Shown here in pieces: positions 21,735 to 34,361 of a stretch of 64,000 nucleotides of DNA. Every line of letters begins with the position of its first letter. The first letter of the stretch is position 1. This DNA comes from Tribonema minus. Lineage: Eukaryota; Sar; Xanthophyceae; Tribonematales; Tribonemataceae. The notes under the pieces were generated by a model. It saw nothing but the letters and a program-made list of their open reading frames with translations, made no database searches and was not told the DNA's origin. Made by a program: the position numbers and the translations under genes. The stretch covers positions 62,001 through 126,000 of the forward strand of contig JAFCMP010000003.1 in NCBI GenBank assembly GCA_017506865.1, read 5' to 3'.

Positions 21735-24196
21735 TGCGTCTAGTGGGCTAGTGGCCCTCAAAGGCAAATACTGAGAGCAGCTCGCACGAACTTGAACCTC
21801 GATGACTTGAACTACGACTAGTAGAGTCGCCGCGTACGCAGATGGTATCTCGAGTAGTGGTGATAGCATGCCAATGTGGAACTAATAAGCACCGCGTTTA
21901 CCTTTCTTTTCTCATGACACTTGCGCTTGCCTCCTGTGTTGCTGCTTGCTCTCACCACTGGTGTAGCAAAATGCACTGGACACCGTTTCTGTCATGTTTT
22001 GAGCACACAGCTGCAGCCGGCGCCATGGCACTCGTCGCCTTGCCAACACGTGTTCGCAAGGGGGGCCTAACCCGAACCCCCGTCTTAGGGGCTTCAATGT
22101 ATGCAATGCATCAAGTGCTGCATCTGCTTGCGCTAGGGTTAAGGTGCTCACATGCTGAACATGAATACTCTCATTGAAAGACATCATCTGGATGCACAGA
22201 AAACGCTGCACGAAATGTTGGACGATCGCAACAAATGCGTTTGGCGGAGCACCGGATCACGCTATATAGAGAGAGCTGGGCCGTGCATTGAATATGCGTG
22301 GTGTCGTGCATATTAGTGTTGACAGTGACAGTGGCTCTTGATAACTTCAGTGGTTACGGCGGTAAGCATTTGGAGTAGGGGGAAGAGTATTGTCCATGTA
22401 ACAATGGTGCAACAGGTTCAGGTGGCGGGCTGACAGATACTTTTGTCGGCAATTGCTGTACACCTGCATAGGTAACTGACCACTTCAGTTGAAAGGACTC
22501 CCAATGTGCATGCACAGCATTGTTTTCAAAAATTTTGACAGAATTGGAAAATTTCGAAAAGCATGGGGTCAGACGCTTGTACTTCGAAGTATTCTCGTTG
22601 CCTGATTGCAGCAGCACCGGAATGCACTCATTGCCAATGCCAGGGCATCACATTGATTACACGGCATTTCATCAATGAAGCGCAAGCGAACGTGTGCACA
22701 TATTCATGATTGCATCAAGCTCCGTCACTCACAGTTTTCTCTGCAATCCATCAATGTGAATGGTGACAAGGCACATGCAGACATTATTTTTTCGCTGGCT
22801 CCTACTGCTATTCTGACCCACCATTTCTCCAGTTGCTGACAACTACAACTGCAAGTGCGTCAAAGGTCTCCGCGTCAATACCACTAGGAATTCACGCTGG
22901 CATTTTCTTTCTGGAAAATTGCCATGCGTTTTGTGGACACACGATGCCATGTGGACCAGCAAGTTGAAATTTTTAACTTGCTAAGGCCGTGCAACTGCAT
23001 GAAGAGCGCTGCAACACATTATGGATATCAAAGCTCAGCCTGTACTGTTTGGTGGACTCCCCCACGCTACGTGTTGATGGCAACTTCAACCACTGCACAC
23101 ACTGTTGATCTAGAGTAGACGAGACATCTGATGTGCACAACACTGTTGATGTACGCAAGCTGCGAGTCAACTTGGATTGAGCAGGTGAGGTATGGTGAAT
23201 TCAAAGCGGCACGTTACATGTCTGCAAGACTTACGGATGCAACTGTTTGCCTGTTGAAGTTGAGAACGGTGTAAGTGCAAAACCACCCTTTTTATCACAA
23301 CTTGTCACCGCAGTAATGTAGGATGGGTGGGCTAGACCACCACCACTGGATCACCTTGACGTTTGTAACTTTATGTCATGTCAAAGTCTGCAACTTTGAA
23401 GTTTTTGTCATAGCGGAGAGTTCCACCACTCTGAACTTGATGTTTAGTACGGCTTGCACATGTAACTGTGTCACGGCCCAGCATAACCAGCACCTACCTA
23501 CTTGCTTTATCACTTCCTTACTTGCTTATTGCTTGCAGTCGAGTCTAAGTCTTGAACTCCAAGTCATGTACTTCAAGTACCCTCTCCTTGTGGTTCAGAT
23601 GCAGCATGTACTTCAACTCTGAAGCGCAATGAAAACCTCATGGCAACTCCAATGTATGCATCTCAGCTCAATGCAGTGCCGAACAGCGCCATGCGGTTTT
23701 CCCTAGACGCTCAATGAATCATGTACTTCGAAGTACCATGCAAGCTGCGGTCACTGGCGGCTACTGACACTCATAACATGCAACGCGTTTCTTGAATACA
23801 CAAAACAAAACGGCATCGCCACCTTACCCTTCGAAGCACAGTTGCCATGTTCTGAATCGGCAACGCACGCGCCCATTTGCACACACCAGCAGCAGCAAGA
23901 GGGGGCGGTAGACTGCATGGCGGAACAGAGCGTCTAGTTCATTACCTGTGATTGGCTGTCAAGTAACAAGGAGTACATACAAGCCCCGTGGGCTCTGCTG
24001 AATACAGGCAACGTGGAGTAGCCCCTATCTTGCGTCGACCGCCTGCGAAGCAAAACGTCTGTGTCTCTGTGAGCAAAAACCCCTGGGTGTGCTTACCGCA
24101 AACTTCGCTCCTCCCCCGCGTGACTGCGCCGCCAGCGCGCTCCGCTCCCGCTGTTTTCTCTCTCCTTTCTCCCGCTTCAAAGCTGAAGTAACGTGC
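21735..24196. other. Gene-poor spacer between SLC4 and TVP38-like genes (convergent 3' ends)
   Basis: No gene is supported in this 2.5 kb. It is moderately AT-rich and holds many ACTTCAAGT/TTCGAAGTA-type palindromes (near 22580, 23573, 23725). Both flanking genes end here. Confidence 0.55.
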
Positions 24197-25195
24197 CTAA
24201 TCCCACTCCTGCTCCTCCATAATGCCGGGCTCTATTTCCGCCACCGCCTTGGTCGCAATGTCCCCCACCAACTTGATGGTCGCCGCCACCGCCACCAGCC
24301 CCAGTGCGTAGCCGTACCACGGCAGCCCTCCCCCATCGCCGCCGTCCACAAGGCTGCCGAGTTGCCCTCCGCCATAGACATAGGCGATGGTGCCAGGCAG
24401 GAAGCCTAGCATGCTCGCTCCCAGGTACTCCCAAAAGGGGACGGAGGTGATGCCGTAGAGGTAGTTGGAGATGGCAAAGGGGAAGATGGGACTCAGCCGC
24501 AGCAGCAGGATGATTTTGAAGCCCTCGCGGCCGATGGCGGAGTCGATGGCCTTGAACTTGGCGTTGTCCCCCAGCAACTCCTCGACCCACTTCCTGAGAA
24601 AAGTGCGGCCCAGCAGGAAGGAGATGCCAGCTGCGATGGTGGCGCTGCAGATGACGACGGTCGTGCCCCCTACCAAACCGAAGAGGTAGCCGCTGCTGGC
24701 TGTGAGCGGCAAGGCGGGTATGGCGAGCACCTCTGCTATGACGTACAGCGCGCCGAAATAGAGGTAGCCCATGGGGCCTGCCGACTGGATCATGGTCACA
24801 CCCAGCTGTAGCACATGCGCCGGATTGTACGCCTGAGCTAATGTTGACAAGGTGGCGCTGAAGCCCTCGTCAGATGCCGACAGTGCTGCTGCTGCAGCTG
24901 CTGCCAACGCGGCGATGCCCACCGCGACGGCTCCTGCAACTTGAGGGTTAAACGCCGCCGCAGGTGCCAGCCGCTCCTTCTCCCAGTCGTCATCGGGCTT
25001 GTCAGACAAGGCCAGTGAGGATGGGCGTCGTCGCCTGAGGCTACTGCGCCCTGGGCGCAGGAAGACGCCTGTTGTTGTCGGTCTGGCAACAATGTTCCTA
25101 CACGTTGCGAGCGCCAAGGGCCGTGCTCGCTGCAGCCCTGTTTGAAAGGCATCACAGACGCAGAAGCTCACGGAAGCAGCTAGAAGAAATCTCAT
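24197..25195 (-). CDS. TVP38/TMEM64 (VTT-domain) membrane protein, plastid-type presequence, single exon
   Basis: A single open frame of 332 residues starts at 25195. The N-terminus MRFLLAASVSFCVCDAFQTG is a signal peptide with Phe directly after the likely cleavage site, followed by an Arg-rich region (SSLRRRRPSS). This fits bipartite targeting to a complex plastid. The VTT (SNARE-associated/DedA-like) core follows: GYLYFGALYVIAEVLAIPAL, LTASSGYLFGLVGGT, FLLGRTFLRKWVEELL, IILLLRLSPIFPFAISNYLY and LGFLPGTIAYVYGGGQLGS. Such proteins act in membrane and lipid homeostasis, and plants have plastid members. The absence of introns contrasts with its neighbours. The C-terminal EIEPGIMEEQEWD is acidic. 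Confidence 0.85.
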   Translation of the reverse strand: MRFLLAASVSFCVCDAFQTGLQRARPLALATCRNIVARPTTTGVFLRPGRSSLRRRRPSSLALSDKPDDDWEKERLAPAAAFNPQVAGAVAVGIAALAAAAAAALSASDEGFSATLSTLAQAYNPAHVLQLGVTMIQSAGPMGYLYFGALYVIAEVLAIPALPLTASSGYLFGLVGGTTVVICSATIAAGISFLLGRTFLRKWVEELLGDNAKFKAIDSAIGREGFKIILLLRLSPIFPFAISNYLYGITSVPFWEYLGASMLGFLPGTIAYVYGGGQLGSLVDGGDGGGLPWYGYALGLVAVAATIKLVGDIATKAVAEIEPGIMEEQEWD

Positions 25196-25324
25196 GCCAC
25201 TCGCCCCTCTGCACTACGAGTCCGTTTAGCATGTTCTCATTGTTCTGCATGCACCAGGACTTGAAGTGGAAAGGGTTGTCTGGAAGGAAGAAATGCCTTG
25301 TTTGGCGTTCCTTCGGGCTGCAAC

Positions 25325-26017
25325 AGTACGTAAACGTGGTGGACGAGGACTACACGCCGTTTCTGGGGTCCGCCGGGCCGCCGGGGAGTCGCAGGATGGA
25401 CATCGTGCTGCCTGCCGACGCCTTCCCGGTGACCGGCTACGACGACCCGACACGCCACCTACCGCTCATGGTGGACGTTACCTGCTTCGAGGCACAGGTG
25501 GCGTCGCGGGCGGCGAAGACTGCAGCAGACCCCGAGCGATGCTGCCGCGACCAAGAGGCCGCCAAGACTACCCACTATTCTGGTCATTATGATCAGAATT
25601 GCTACAAACTTGCCACATTGGCAATAGGGTCATTTGGCAGCATCGGGGAGCAGGGGCGGAAGCTGCTGGAGGCTGTGGCGACGGAGTATGCCAGCAGGAT
25701 GTCAGTGCCCGGAGGAGCGCGCCCTAAAGCTCTCAAGGGCATCGCCCTGGCGCGCTTACGCTCGGCACTGTCGGCAGCGCTCCACATGGCGTACTCTGGC
25801 CGTGTCATGACACACATGGCAGAATCCAGGGGGGGGGGGCACATGGAGGAGGACGTAGGGGAGGACCCCGAGATGCCATTTGGCGGCGGCGGCGTTTGAG
25901 CGGTTGTCGTTGCGACACTTTCAGACTGTCAAACGACATGTAGATTCCTTACAGCTAGATGCCAATCATCTGGGCTTTTTCGCGCCCTGAGCGAGAATTA
26001 ATAAAAAGTACGTAAAC
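25325..26017 (+). mobile_element. 5'-truncated LINE, copy 1, with 11-base target-site duplication
   Basis: About 670 bases (25336-26006) match the 3' end of copy 2 almost perfectly. The insert is bounded by AGTACGTAAAC at 25325-25335 and again at 26007-26017. It ends in AATAAAAA and contains only the last ~190 codons of the element's ORF (PFLGSAGPPGSRRMDIVLP onward), ending at 25899. Differences from copy 2 are few: one base in the GCCAC(A/T)TTGG stretch, a C/T after the stop, and a run of 11 rather than 10 G. The two insertions therefore look recent. Confidence 0.9.
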
Positions 26018-26185
26018 TTCGTGAAGTACGTACGTACCTACAAGAGACGGGAGTATGATGAATTCACTTGAAATGTCTCGCGCGCCACACCTGCTAAAAC
26101 TGAGATTTCGCAGCATCAGCGTAGGATGAGGAAATGCTAAGTCAACGTGCTATCACCATGCAAGTTGGTGAGCCAGCAGTGACGG

Positions 26186-28533
26186 GTACAACGCACCATT
26201 CCCACTACGCAGACAGCGCCAGCCGCCAAGGAGTGGGATCGGGTCACGCAGTGGGTGCTTGAGCACTCAATGGGCCTGCAGCCACCAGGCCAGACCTGGC
26301 GCCAGTTTGAGCAAAGTGGGGCCCACTTCCATCTGGCAGCGCACGGCCCAGCCTTACAGCAAGCGCGACTCCCAACACGGCATGGCGGCCTTGGCATTAC
26401 CAGCGCCTGCGACATCGCTGATGCTGCGTATGTGGCGGGCACGTTGCAAGCGCTGCAACCAGCACTCTCTGGATGGGCGGGGGTGCTGCAGCAGGCGGCT
26501 CCTCAAGCGGCTGCAGACAACGCTGCTGAGGATGCGGCAACACAAGCGGCACCGGCAGCAGCGGCAGCAGCACCAGCACCAGCAGCATCAGCAGCGGCAA
26601 CTGTTACAGCGGCAGCGGCGGTTGCCAGTGGAGGCGCGACCGCTCCGGCAGCGGCAACTGCATCAGCGGCTGGCCGCGCTTATGGCGCAGCCATTCCGGC
26701 AACACACGACGCAGCTGCCGCTGGATCAGGGGCCGCGGCGGCAGCACAGGCGGCACCAGCGGCACCAGCAGCAGCGGCGGCGCACGGCGCAACTACTCCG
26801 GCGGCAGCAGCAGCGGCGGCAGCAGCAGCTGCTCCAGCATCAGAGGCTGCTGCAGCAGCGGCAGCACATGTTGCACCTCAAGTGGCCTCGGCGGCATCAC
26901 TAACTGCAGCATCAACAGCAGCGGCTGCGGGCATAGGCAACACAGCTGCTACAGGCCCTACTAGCCTAAGGGCTGCTGCAGCACCTGCAACAGGAGCAGC
27001 GTTGGCAGGCGGCGCCGCAACCGTGCTGGCTGCGACAGCGGCAATGGCGGTGGCAGCGGCCAATGCGGCAGGTGCTGCACCAACACCTGCGGCAGCAGCA
27101 ACACCTCTGGCAGCAGCAGCAACGGCAGGCGGCGCAGCTGCAGCACCAGCGCACGCAGCAGCGGCAGCCGTCAATGCAGGCGCTGCGCGTTCCACACCAG
27201 CAATGCTACAAGGCGCAGCAGCAGCAGAGGTGGCGCGCCTGCCCCTCATGCGGACGATCGCCACAGCTGCCACATCTCTACGTGCAGCAACAGGTGACAA
27301 GCTGGAACATATACTGCCACCAGCGCTAACGCCACTGCAGCAGCAACCACCTACGCAGCAGCCGCCGCTGCGGCCGACAGCAGGTGGTGGCACTGGTGCG
27401 GATGCTGCTTGCGTATTTGACGCCAGTGCTCTGCAGTTGCAGTGTAGCCTGAAGCGCCCCAATCAGAGTGCGCTTGCAGATGCCGTCGCTACCGAGCTTG
27501 CAGACAAGGTGGAGGCGGACCTGCAACAGCTGCCGCAGGGCACGCAACGCACGCAAGCACTTGCTCGATTCCGGTCGCAGCGCCACATGCACTCGATCGG
27601 CATGGCATTCCTCAACGAGCCCATGTACTCCACAACGGCTTCGTTCGATGGCCTATCCTGGCAGCTGGCCGTCAAACGCGCCATCGGAGTAGAGGAGCAG
27701 ACGGCAGGCTGCAAGCTGTGCGGGAAGTCGCCGGGCGGCACCCTGCATGCACGGCTGTGTCAAGCGCCACGCGTCAAGGCGCACGACACCATCGTCCACA
27801 ATAGCGTCAAGAGGGCCACGCAGCGCATCCTGCGGCAATACCTCAAAACGGGACTGGTGGACGAGGACTACACGCCGTTTCTGGGGTCCGCCGGGCCGCC
27901 GGGGAGTCGCAGGATGGACATCGTGCTGCCTGCCGACGCCTTCCCGGTGACCGGCTACGACGACCCGACACGCCACCTACCGCTCATGGTGGACGTTACC
28001 TGCTTCGAGGCACAGGTGGCGTCGCGGGCGGCGAAGACTGCAGCAGACCCCGAGCGATGCTGCCGCGACCAAGAGGCCGCCAAGACTACCCACTATTCTG
28101 GTCATTATGATCAGAATTGCTACAAACTTGCCACTTTGGCAATAGGGTCATTTGGCAGCATCGGGGAGCAGGGGCGGAAGCTGCTGGAGGCTGTGGCGAC
28201 GGAGTATGCCAGCAGGATGTCAGTGCCCGGAGGAGCGCGCCCTAAAGCTCTCAAGGGCATCGCCCTGGCGCGCTTACGCTCGGCACTGTCGGCAGCGCTC
28301 CACATGGCGTACTCTGGCCGTGTCATGACACACATGGCAGAATCCAGGGGGGGGGGCACATGGAGGAGGACGTAGGGGAGGACCCCGAGATGCCATTTGG
28401 CGGCGGCGGCGTTTGAGTGGTTGTCGTTGCGACACTTTCAGACTGTCAAACGACATGTAGATTCCTTACAGCTAGATGCCAATCATCTGGGCTTTTTCGC
28501 GCCCTGAGCGAGAATTAATAAAAAGTACAACGC
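26186..28533 (+). mobile_element. 5'-truncated LINE, copy 2, with 9-base target-site duplication
   Basis: The element spans 26195-28524 and is flanked by GTACAACGC at 26186-26194 and 28525-28533. It starts within the reverse-transcriptase region and ends in AATAAAAA. Truncation at the 5' end, an A-rich tail and variable-length target-site duplications are hallmarks of target-primed reverse transcription. No full-length copy is in the window. Confidence 0.9.
26195..28375 (+). pseudogene. LINE ORF fragment: RT C-terminus, Ala-rich linker, CCHC finger, endonuclease-like domain
   Basis: The frame is open from the truncation point to 28375. It begins with sequence typical of the end of a LINE reverse transcriptase (LPTRHGGLGITSACDIADAA). 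An Ala-rich linker of about 240 residues (26510-27260) follows, then a conserved block (RSQRHMHSIGMAFLNEPMYS), then a zinc-finger-like CKLCGKSPGGTLHARLC with a following HDTIVHN. The C-terminal part has RRMDIVLPAD and LMVDVTC, a layout resembling restriction-like endonucleases of R2/CRE-type elements. This last assignment is inference. The catalytic RT core is missing, so the copy cannot be autonomous. In a 10-G run the frame shifts relative to copy 1, ending RGGGTWRRT instead of the longer tail seen there. Confidence 0.75.
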
Positions 28534-29226
28534 CCCCGTCTTAGCTCGACTCGTACTCGTGCCACGAATATACGCACCATCTTTGCTGTGCTCCGTGCCT
28601 GCACTGTTGCGAACAAGAACGCAACAGATGGAGCCAGCGTTCCGTAGCATGATGGTGCTTCAGAACATGGATCGGTCTTTATCTAGGTGTGAGCAGTACT
28701 TGCCTATGCTGCACACTGGATGTGGTGCAAACTCTTCAGTGTGCGTCCAAGTTGCGCACATTATCGCCCGAACGGAATGTCATAAACTCTAGCTGCATGC
28801 AGATATCAGCGATGTTCCATCATGCATGTGGTCACCCAAATGCGTGATCATCAGCGCATTGGTGTCATTCAGGCCAAACATCTGGACATGCAGGCACCGT
28901 GGCAACAGCACATGAGAGTCGCACACCTTTGTCGATCGCAGTCTCCAGAACGTAAATGATATTGGCACAAGACACAAGTTGCCTGGGGGCACACTGTACA
29001 AGGCGGCCCATTGCAGGGAGAGCCAGATGCGACGAACCGCGCAGGCTTGTGGCGGCGTGACGCTCGCGCAACATATGTGTCTATGTGCGCTGGTCTGAGG
29101 TACCATCGGTAAAGAGACACACTCAACGGGGAGAGCAGGCTCGGGGACAGCGGCAGCATGAGCGCACAGTCAATGCAGCCACTGGCACATCTAGCACAAA
29201 ACGGCCTGCCCAAGACAAAACTGGGG
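28534..29226. other. Spacer between LINE copy 2 and the elongase 3' end
   Basis: No gene is supported. The right part should be the 3' UTR of the minus-strand elongase; no clear AATAAA was found. Confidence 0.4.
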
Positions 29227-32200
29227 TCACTCGCCCTTGAGGCTTTTGGCAAAACCGTTGGTGTACAAGCCGTTGCCGTTGCCGTTGGCATGTGGTGCGC
29301 CATTAGCATTGGCGTGTGTGCCATTGCCATTGGCATACGCGCCATTGGTCTGCACGCCATTGCCATTGGCATGCAAGTCATTCGCATGATTGCCGTTTGC
29401 TGACTGACCAGACCCCTCTGTGCTGGCTGCCAACGCGTCTCCTTTGCCGTTGGCTTTAACGGCAGCGAGCCCTTTGCCCTTGTCCGACTTGAACAGTTTC
29501 CTGACAAACCTGCCCACGAAGTACTGCAGAAACAGGGCTGCGTAGCTGTGGCACAGTCACATGGCACGAAAACAACAGAGGAAAATATTGAGTGTAGCAC
29601 CAGAGTTCATGTGAGGAAATACGCAGGGAAGGGCAGTTAGCCGGGTCGGCGTAGGCGTACACATTACTTCTATGTTGTGATCCACTGTTGCCTTGATCCT
29701 GCATATGGGGTTCAGGTCAAACTTAGGGCTATGTAGCGCTCCTTCCATAGGCGCTGCATAAGAGTGGCGGGTTAATACATCCCTTACAACAGGATCTGCT
29801 GGAGCTGCAGTTGGCTGCTGAGCACGTGTATAGAGCGAGAGTGCATGTGACTGGGTACATGCCAACCACTTGAGCATGATCATGTGCATGAGCTTGCGAT
29901 ACTGCAGGAGAGAATGAGCAATTGCTTCCTCAGCGCTGATGCGCGCTGCTGTTGAGCACCACTACTACTTGTATGTACCACATACGCTATTGAGGTTGAG
30001 ATTCTCATTGTGAACAATGATCAAGTCTGAAATGAATTCACATCTTGCTGTCGGCTCTCAATCACGTGCCTCTTGACTCTGCATATGGCATCAACCTGTA
30101 CAAATCATCACATTGGCTCCTGGCAATGCAGGCATCGGCGCATATGCAAGACATGACTCGCCATCACTCCATGACTGATGTTCTGCTGCTTACAAGTATA
30201 ATCATGTAGTGGCGTGTGTGAACTGAGACTAACCGCAACTCTGCCCTCAGCCACAGGTCCCGTCATACTTGACTACTGATATTTTCTCAAGCGAATGTTT
30301 CATAAAGCCAAGTACAAGAGTATTGCCAAAGCACTCCTGTTGCTAATCATCTCTTGGCCTGTGTAGAGCACTGAGCCCTGCTTGCTTCTGCAATTCTTGA
30401 AATTCTTGCTGTGCCACATCGGGTCCAAAATCAGTGTTCTGTCACTTGGAGGTGCTGTTCACACGAGGTGCTGTTCACACCGACTGCAAAAACCGACTGC
30501 GAAAACTGACAGGCCTCTACGTGCTGATCGCAACTGTAAAAGCGCCTGTTCGTAACACTCTGTCCACGAGCATTTGTGAATGTTGACATTGTGTAATTGT
30601 TACAGCCTGTTTTGCAGCTACATGCTCACCTTGAATACATGATCGCTCCCGCCCACAAATTCCCCTTGTGCATGTACTTGTTGTGGCCCTGTGATAGTAG
30701 GATGAAGGTCGAGCAGGGCACGCCAGCAACGTTATCAGTAAGGCACACACTTTGAACCACAGCAGTAACTTCATCACATGAGTGGTGGTTGACGCTCCGG
30801 ATGTTGCGTGAAGCCACGCAGCCAAGCTCAGCAATCATGCATGGCATACAGGATCTTGATGGCAACCAAGCCTTCGTGCACTTGCAAGCTGTCATGCGTG
30901 CAAGCTGAAATGTGATAGCAGTACATACAATGCAAGTCACTACGTAAGAAGGACTTTGCAGGTGCCCAGATATACATGTTTTGGGAGCATTCAGCGAAGT
31001 CGAGGAGCCAGGCCACATACAGCACCAGGTGATATGTATTGCTGCCGAGCCTGTACTCTGCGTGCATGGTCCATGGTCTCTCCAAGATGCCCTGGCATGT
31101 AGGTTCAGCATTGATATCGGTGCCAACTCACCTTGATCTCGTAGTAGTACCAGGCAGACCCACACACAAAGATGCCCATAAACATCTGCGAAATCTGCAA
31201 GAAAACAGCACATCATCGCAAGTGCACGTGCACTCAGCGGCTGGCGTGGATGAATGTCATACATACATGCATGCCTGCAACATCTCCTTAAAAAGGGCAT
31301 GTGGACGACACAATGCAGTATGCTGGTGTGCATGCATTTTGCACTTTCCAGCAACGTGGCATTGTGAGTTGAAGCTGGCGCAACGCAGGCGGGCAAACCT
31401 GCTGTTCAAATTCGTGAGCTTCAAGACCTACGTCTACAACAGTGCTCATTGCAGCATGAGCCATGCCTCGTCCTGCTAACGGACGCAGGCGTACTTTGTT
31501 GTAACTTCAATTTCAACTTCAAGTTTGATAGGCCGCAGCAGCGCCCATTCACCAGAGGCTGGTGAGAGGCCTGCGACGCATGCACATGAACATGCGTAAA
31601 AAACAAAAAAGACCAATACAGGGCGTCTTATACTGATCCCAACCCCCACTTGCTGCGCAGCGCTACTGGAAAGTGCTGCTGTTGAGACTTTGGGATCACC
31701 TGCATGGCGGTGATGTAATAGGGCTTGCACAGCCTGATCTTCACTGCTGCCAGCGCGTAGTAGAGGTACATGACCGCGTGAACGGAGTAGTTCATGGCAG
31801 CAAAGTACAGCCCATAGGCTTCCTGATAGTAGTAGCTGCGAGGCAGGATGTGTGGTGTTAATATCAATGGTGTCCGTGCATTGCAGGCATCTTACTGTGA
31901 GTTGGTTGAGTTTGTGTAAGCCACTTGGCTCCCGATTCGCTCGGTTGCACAGCTACATGCATGCTTCAGTTGAAGGGGCACGTAGGTCAGGTGTTTGTCG
32001 ACTATCCGGGCATGAAGAAGTGCTATTGTATCAAATGATGATCAAGTGCCTGTCGTACCATACTCACCTGCATGCACGTTGTACACACAGTGCAGCTATT
32101 GTGTAGGGCATTGGCAACACCTCGCTAGCATTGCTTTGATCCAAACTTTGAATAGCATTACTTATCACTCCATCTTGGATTGCAATGAGCACGGCATCAA

Positions 32201-34361
32201 GACAATCCTAATCCTAACCCTCACAAATACTTTTAAGTATGTAGGCCAGCAGATGCTGCAGGAAAGAAGGTGGCTTTCAGTTTTAATGAATTGATTCGCT
32301 TGCAATCTGAATCAGCAGCTGCAGATGGACTGTAGGTTTATCCACTTGCAAATGCCTCCAGTATTTATTTGCAAACTGAGCCAGAGGTACCAGTCGCGTG
32401 TGCACTGCCAATGTACCTCAATGTGTGTGTATTACATTACGCTGTAACTGTGAGTGCCAGCAACACAGCGCCGCAATATGGCATTGGTCGAGTGCGGGAG
32501 CCTGACCACATCCAACAATGCTTGAGTGCATACATTTTGAACATAAAAGACAATACTAAGTGTGATTGTGAGCACCAAAGATGATGCTGGTCTTTGAATG
32601 CAATCGCCAATACCGCATCAATGGCAGAGGCCAGGCACACATCGATAAGCCGTGTGGGTGTACATTGTGGGAAGACCAGCATTAGACTATGATGCAACAT
32701 TGATGCAGCAGTCTCAATATCACTACAAAGTGTATTACATGTGCCGCATCTGTGTGTCGCATTTGTCCATCACAAAATCACCGACTTGAATTAGTGCCCT
32801 TTGTATGCACCTCAATTGCTCTCACTACTCAACCTCAATGGAGGCAAGTTTGAATGCAGCACGAAATGCTCCACTGATATTCATTATTACTTACACGACT
32901 CACAAACTGGCATGCAGGTTGAGGTTTGAGTTTGCCATGAATGTATGAGACTTCATATAGTTGGAGGTAATAGACTTAAAAAGCATTATGTTTTGAATGC
33001 AACTTTCTGTTTCATTCTATGATTTGCTGTCATTAAAGCTCTCGACCGCGGGGCAAAGGTGCTTCTGACTGGTGATTTCCCAGAGTATTCCCTTAGGTCA
33101 CTCACCTGTGCCAGCAGTAAAGCAGCACTGTTACATGGTGGTACCAGTGCAGGAAAATGAGAGGCTTCTTGCGCAATATGATGAACACCGTGTCCCCTAA
33201 TTCCGGCGTCTTGGAGTAGACAAACCACTGCAAAAACGATAATCAGCAGCCATCAAGCACGTGCGACAGAAATTGCGCAAGGGCAGCAGTGAGGTTTCAG
33301 AAATAGGAAACTGCCACAAGCGAAAATGAGTGCTGAAGAGTTCGAAGGGTGACAGACCAGCCATGTGCTCTTAGAAAAAGAAAGAAAAAACTACACCAAT
33401 GCATCATGGCAATGTGGCATACCACTCAAGAAATGATGCATCGTGCGCGGTCAAGATTGAAATGTTGGACCAATAAGAGGCTGCAAGACGACAACGTGGC
33501 GATGCATCAGTGAGAGTCCCCTCTGCGAGTAGAGAGTAGAGAGATGCTTAGCACTCTAGTCATATCCCTGGCTGAATGCCTATGTCCCCTGTCGAAAATG
33601 AAATCATTCTGAGCCTTAGCCAGTATATTGAGATGTGACAGTGGCTGATGCAAATGCTTACTCAACACAATGCCAACAGGGCCAACATCTGGTGAACTCA
33701 GTGGTTTTTTAGGTAATCGGAACGGCGACTTACCAGAGCCCAAACCCCCACTGCCCCACCACCACACCAGTCCCTGCCGTCAGCAATGATGGTGTATGTG
33801 TATCCCTCCTTGTACAGCACGTAGAACACGTGTGGTACCGTCCGCAGCGCTCCCCAGAGGCTGAAGACCGCCAGCGCCAGATTCCAGACCACCAGAGGGC
33901 CCTGTCTCAAACACAGCACACAGTCGTGGAGGAAGAAGATACGCCGGTTAGCAGAGATGTAATGCAATACGAACTGCAGATAGCTTGCTGAGTGCTGGCA
34001 GCGGCAAGGCCAGGCTCACCCTTAGGTCGAAAGCTTTGCGATTGCGCATCGCTCGCCTCCCCAGATAGACGCCTATGAGGTAGATGATGCACACGGTCAC
34101 CGGATACGTGGGCGAGACCTTCCGGAGCTGCGCCATGCCCCTGCAACTCATAAACACAGCATCAGCGGCAGCAAGGATCAGCAACGCCGTCGCATGGCAG
34201 TCTAGCGCCAGCCAGCAGAGATGTTTTGAAGGCACCTACTTGTCCATGTTAAAGTCCTTCTCGTACTCCAGATAGAAAGGCTCCAGCGCCGGGAAGACGC
34301 GCCAAATATCATAGTCCCGCCAGCCGCCTGCGAAATTGTGCCCTGGTATATAGTCAGCCAT
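29227..34361 (-). CDS. ELO-family very-long-chain fatty acid elongase with Asn-Gly-rich tail (eight exons)
   Basis: Exons 34361-34240, 34140-34020, 33901-33734, 33227-33106, 31835-31700, 31194-31132, 30688-30630 and 29545-29227 join in consistent phases to about 369 residues. ELO enzymes catalyse the condensing step of fatty-acid elongation with malonyl-CoA in the ER. The catalytic histidine box is [15 protein letters not shown] (near residues 164-178), and [20 protein letters not shown] follows. Later come [12 protein letters not shown] and [15 protein letters not shown], the usual last helices. The start [10 protein letters not shown] has a good context (GCCATGG). After the basic [12 protein letters not shown] the C-terminus carries a tail of repeated Asn-Gly units where ER-retrieval signals often lie, so its sorting may be unusual. 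Substrate chain length cannot be read from sequence. Confidence 0.88.
29240..29400. repeat. Hexanucleotide-like repeat coding the elongase Asn-Gly tail
   Basis: Imperfect units of GCCATTGGC/GCCGTTGGC type are repeated on the plus strand; on the coding strand they read Asn-Gly with Ala, His and Thr variants. The repeat stays in frame to the stop codon. Confidence 0.75.

Noticed and set aside
25195-25899. A gene reading from the TVP38 promoter region into LINE copy 1
   Set aside because: The open frame crosses the target-site duplication by chance; homology to the element starts only at about 25336.
26878-27462. Ala/Leu-rich open frames antisense to the LINE
   Set aside because: Shadows of the Ala-codon repeat; no independent support.
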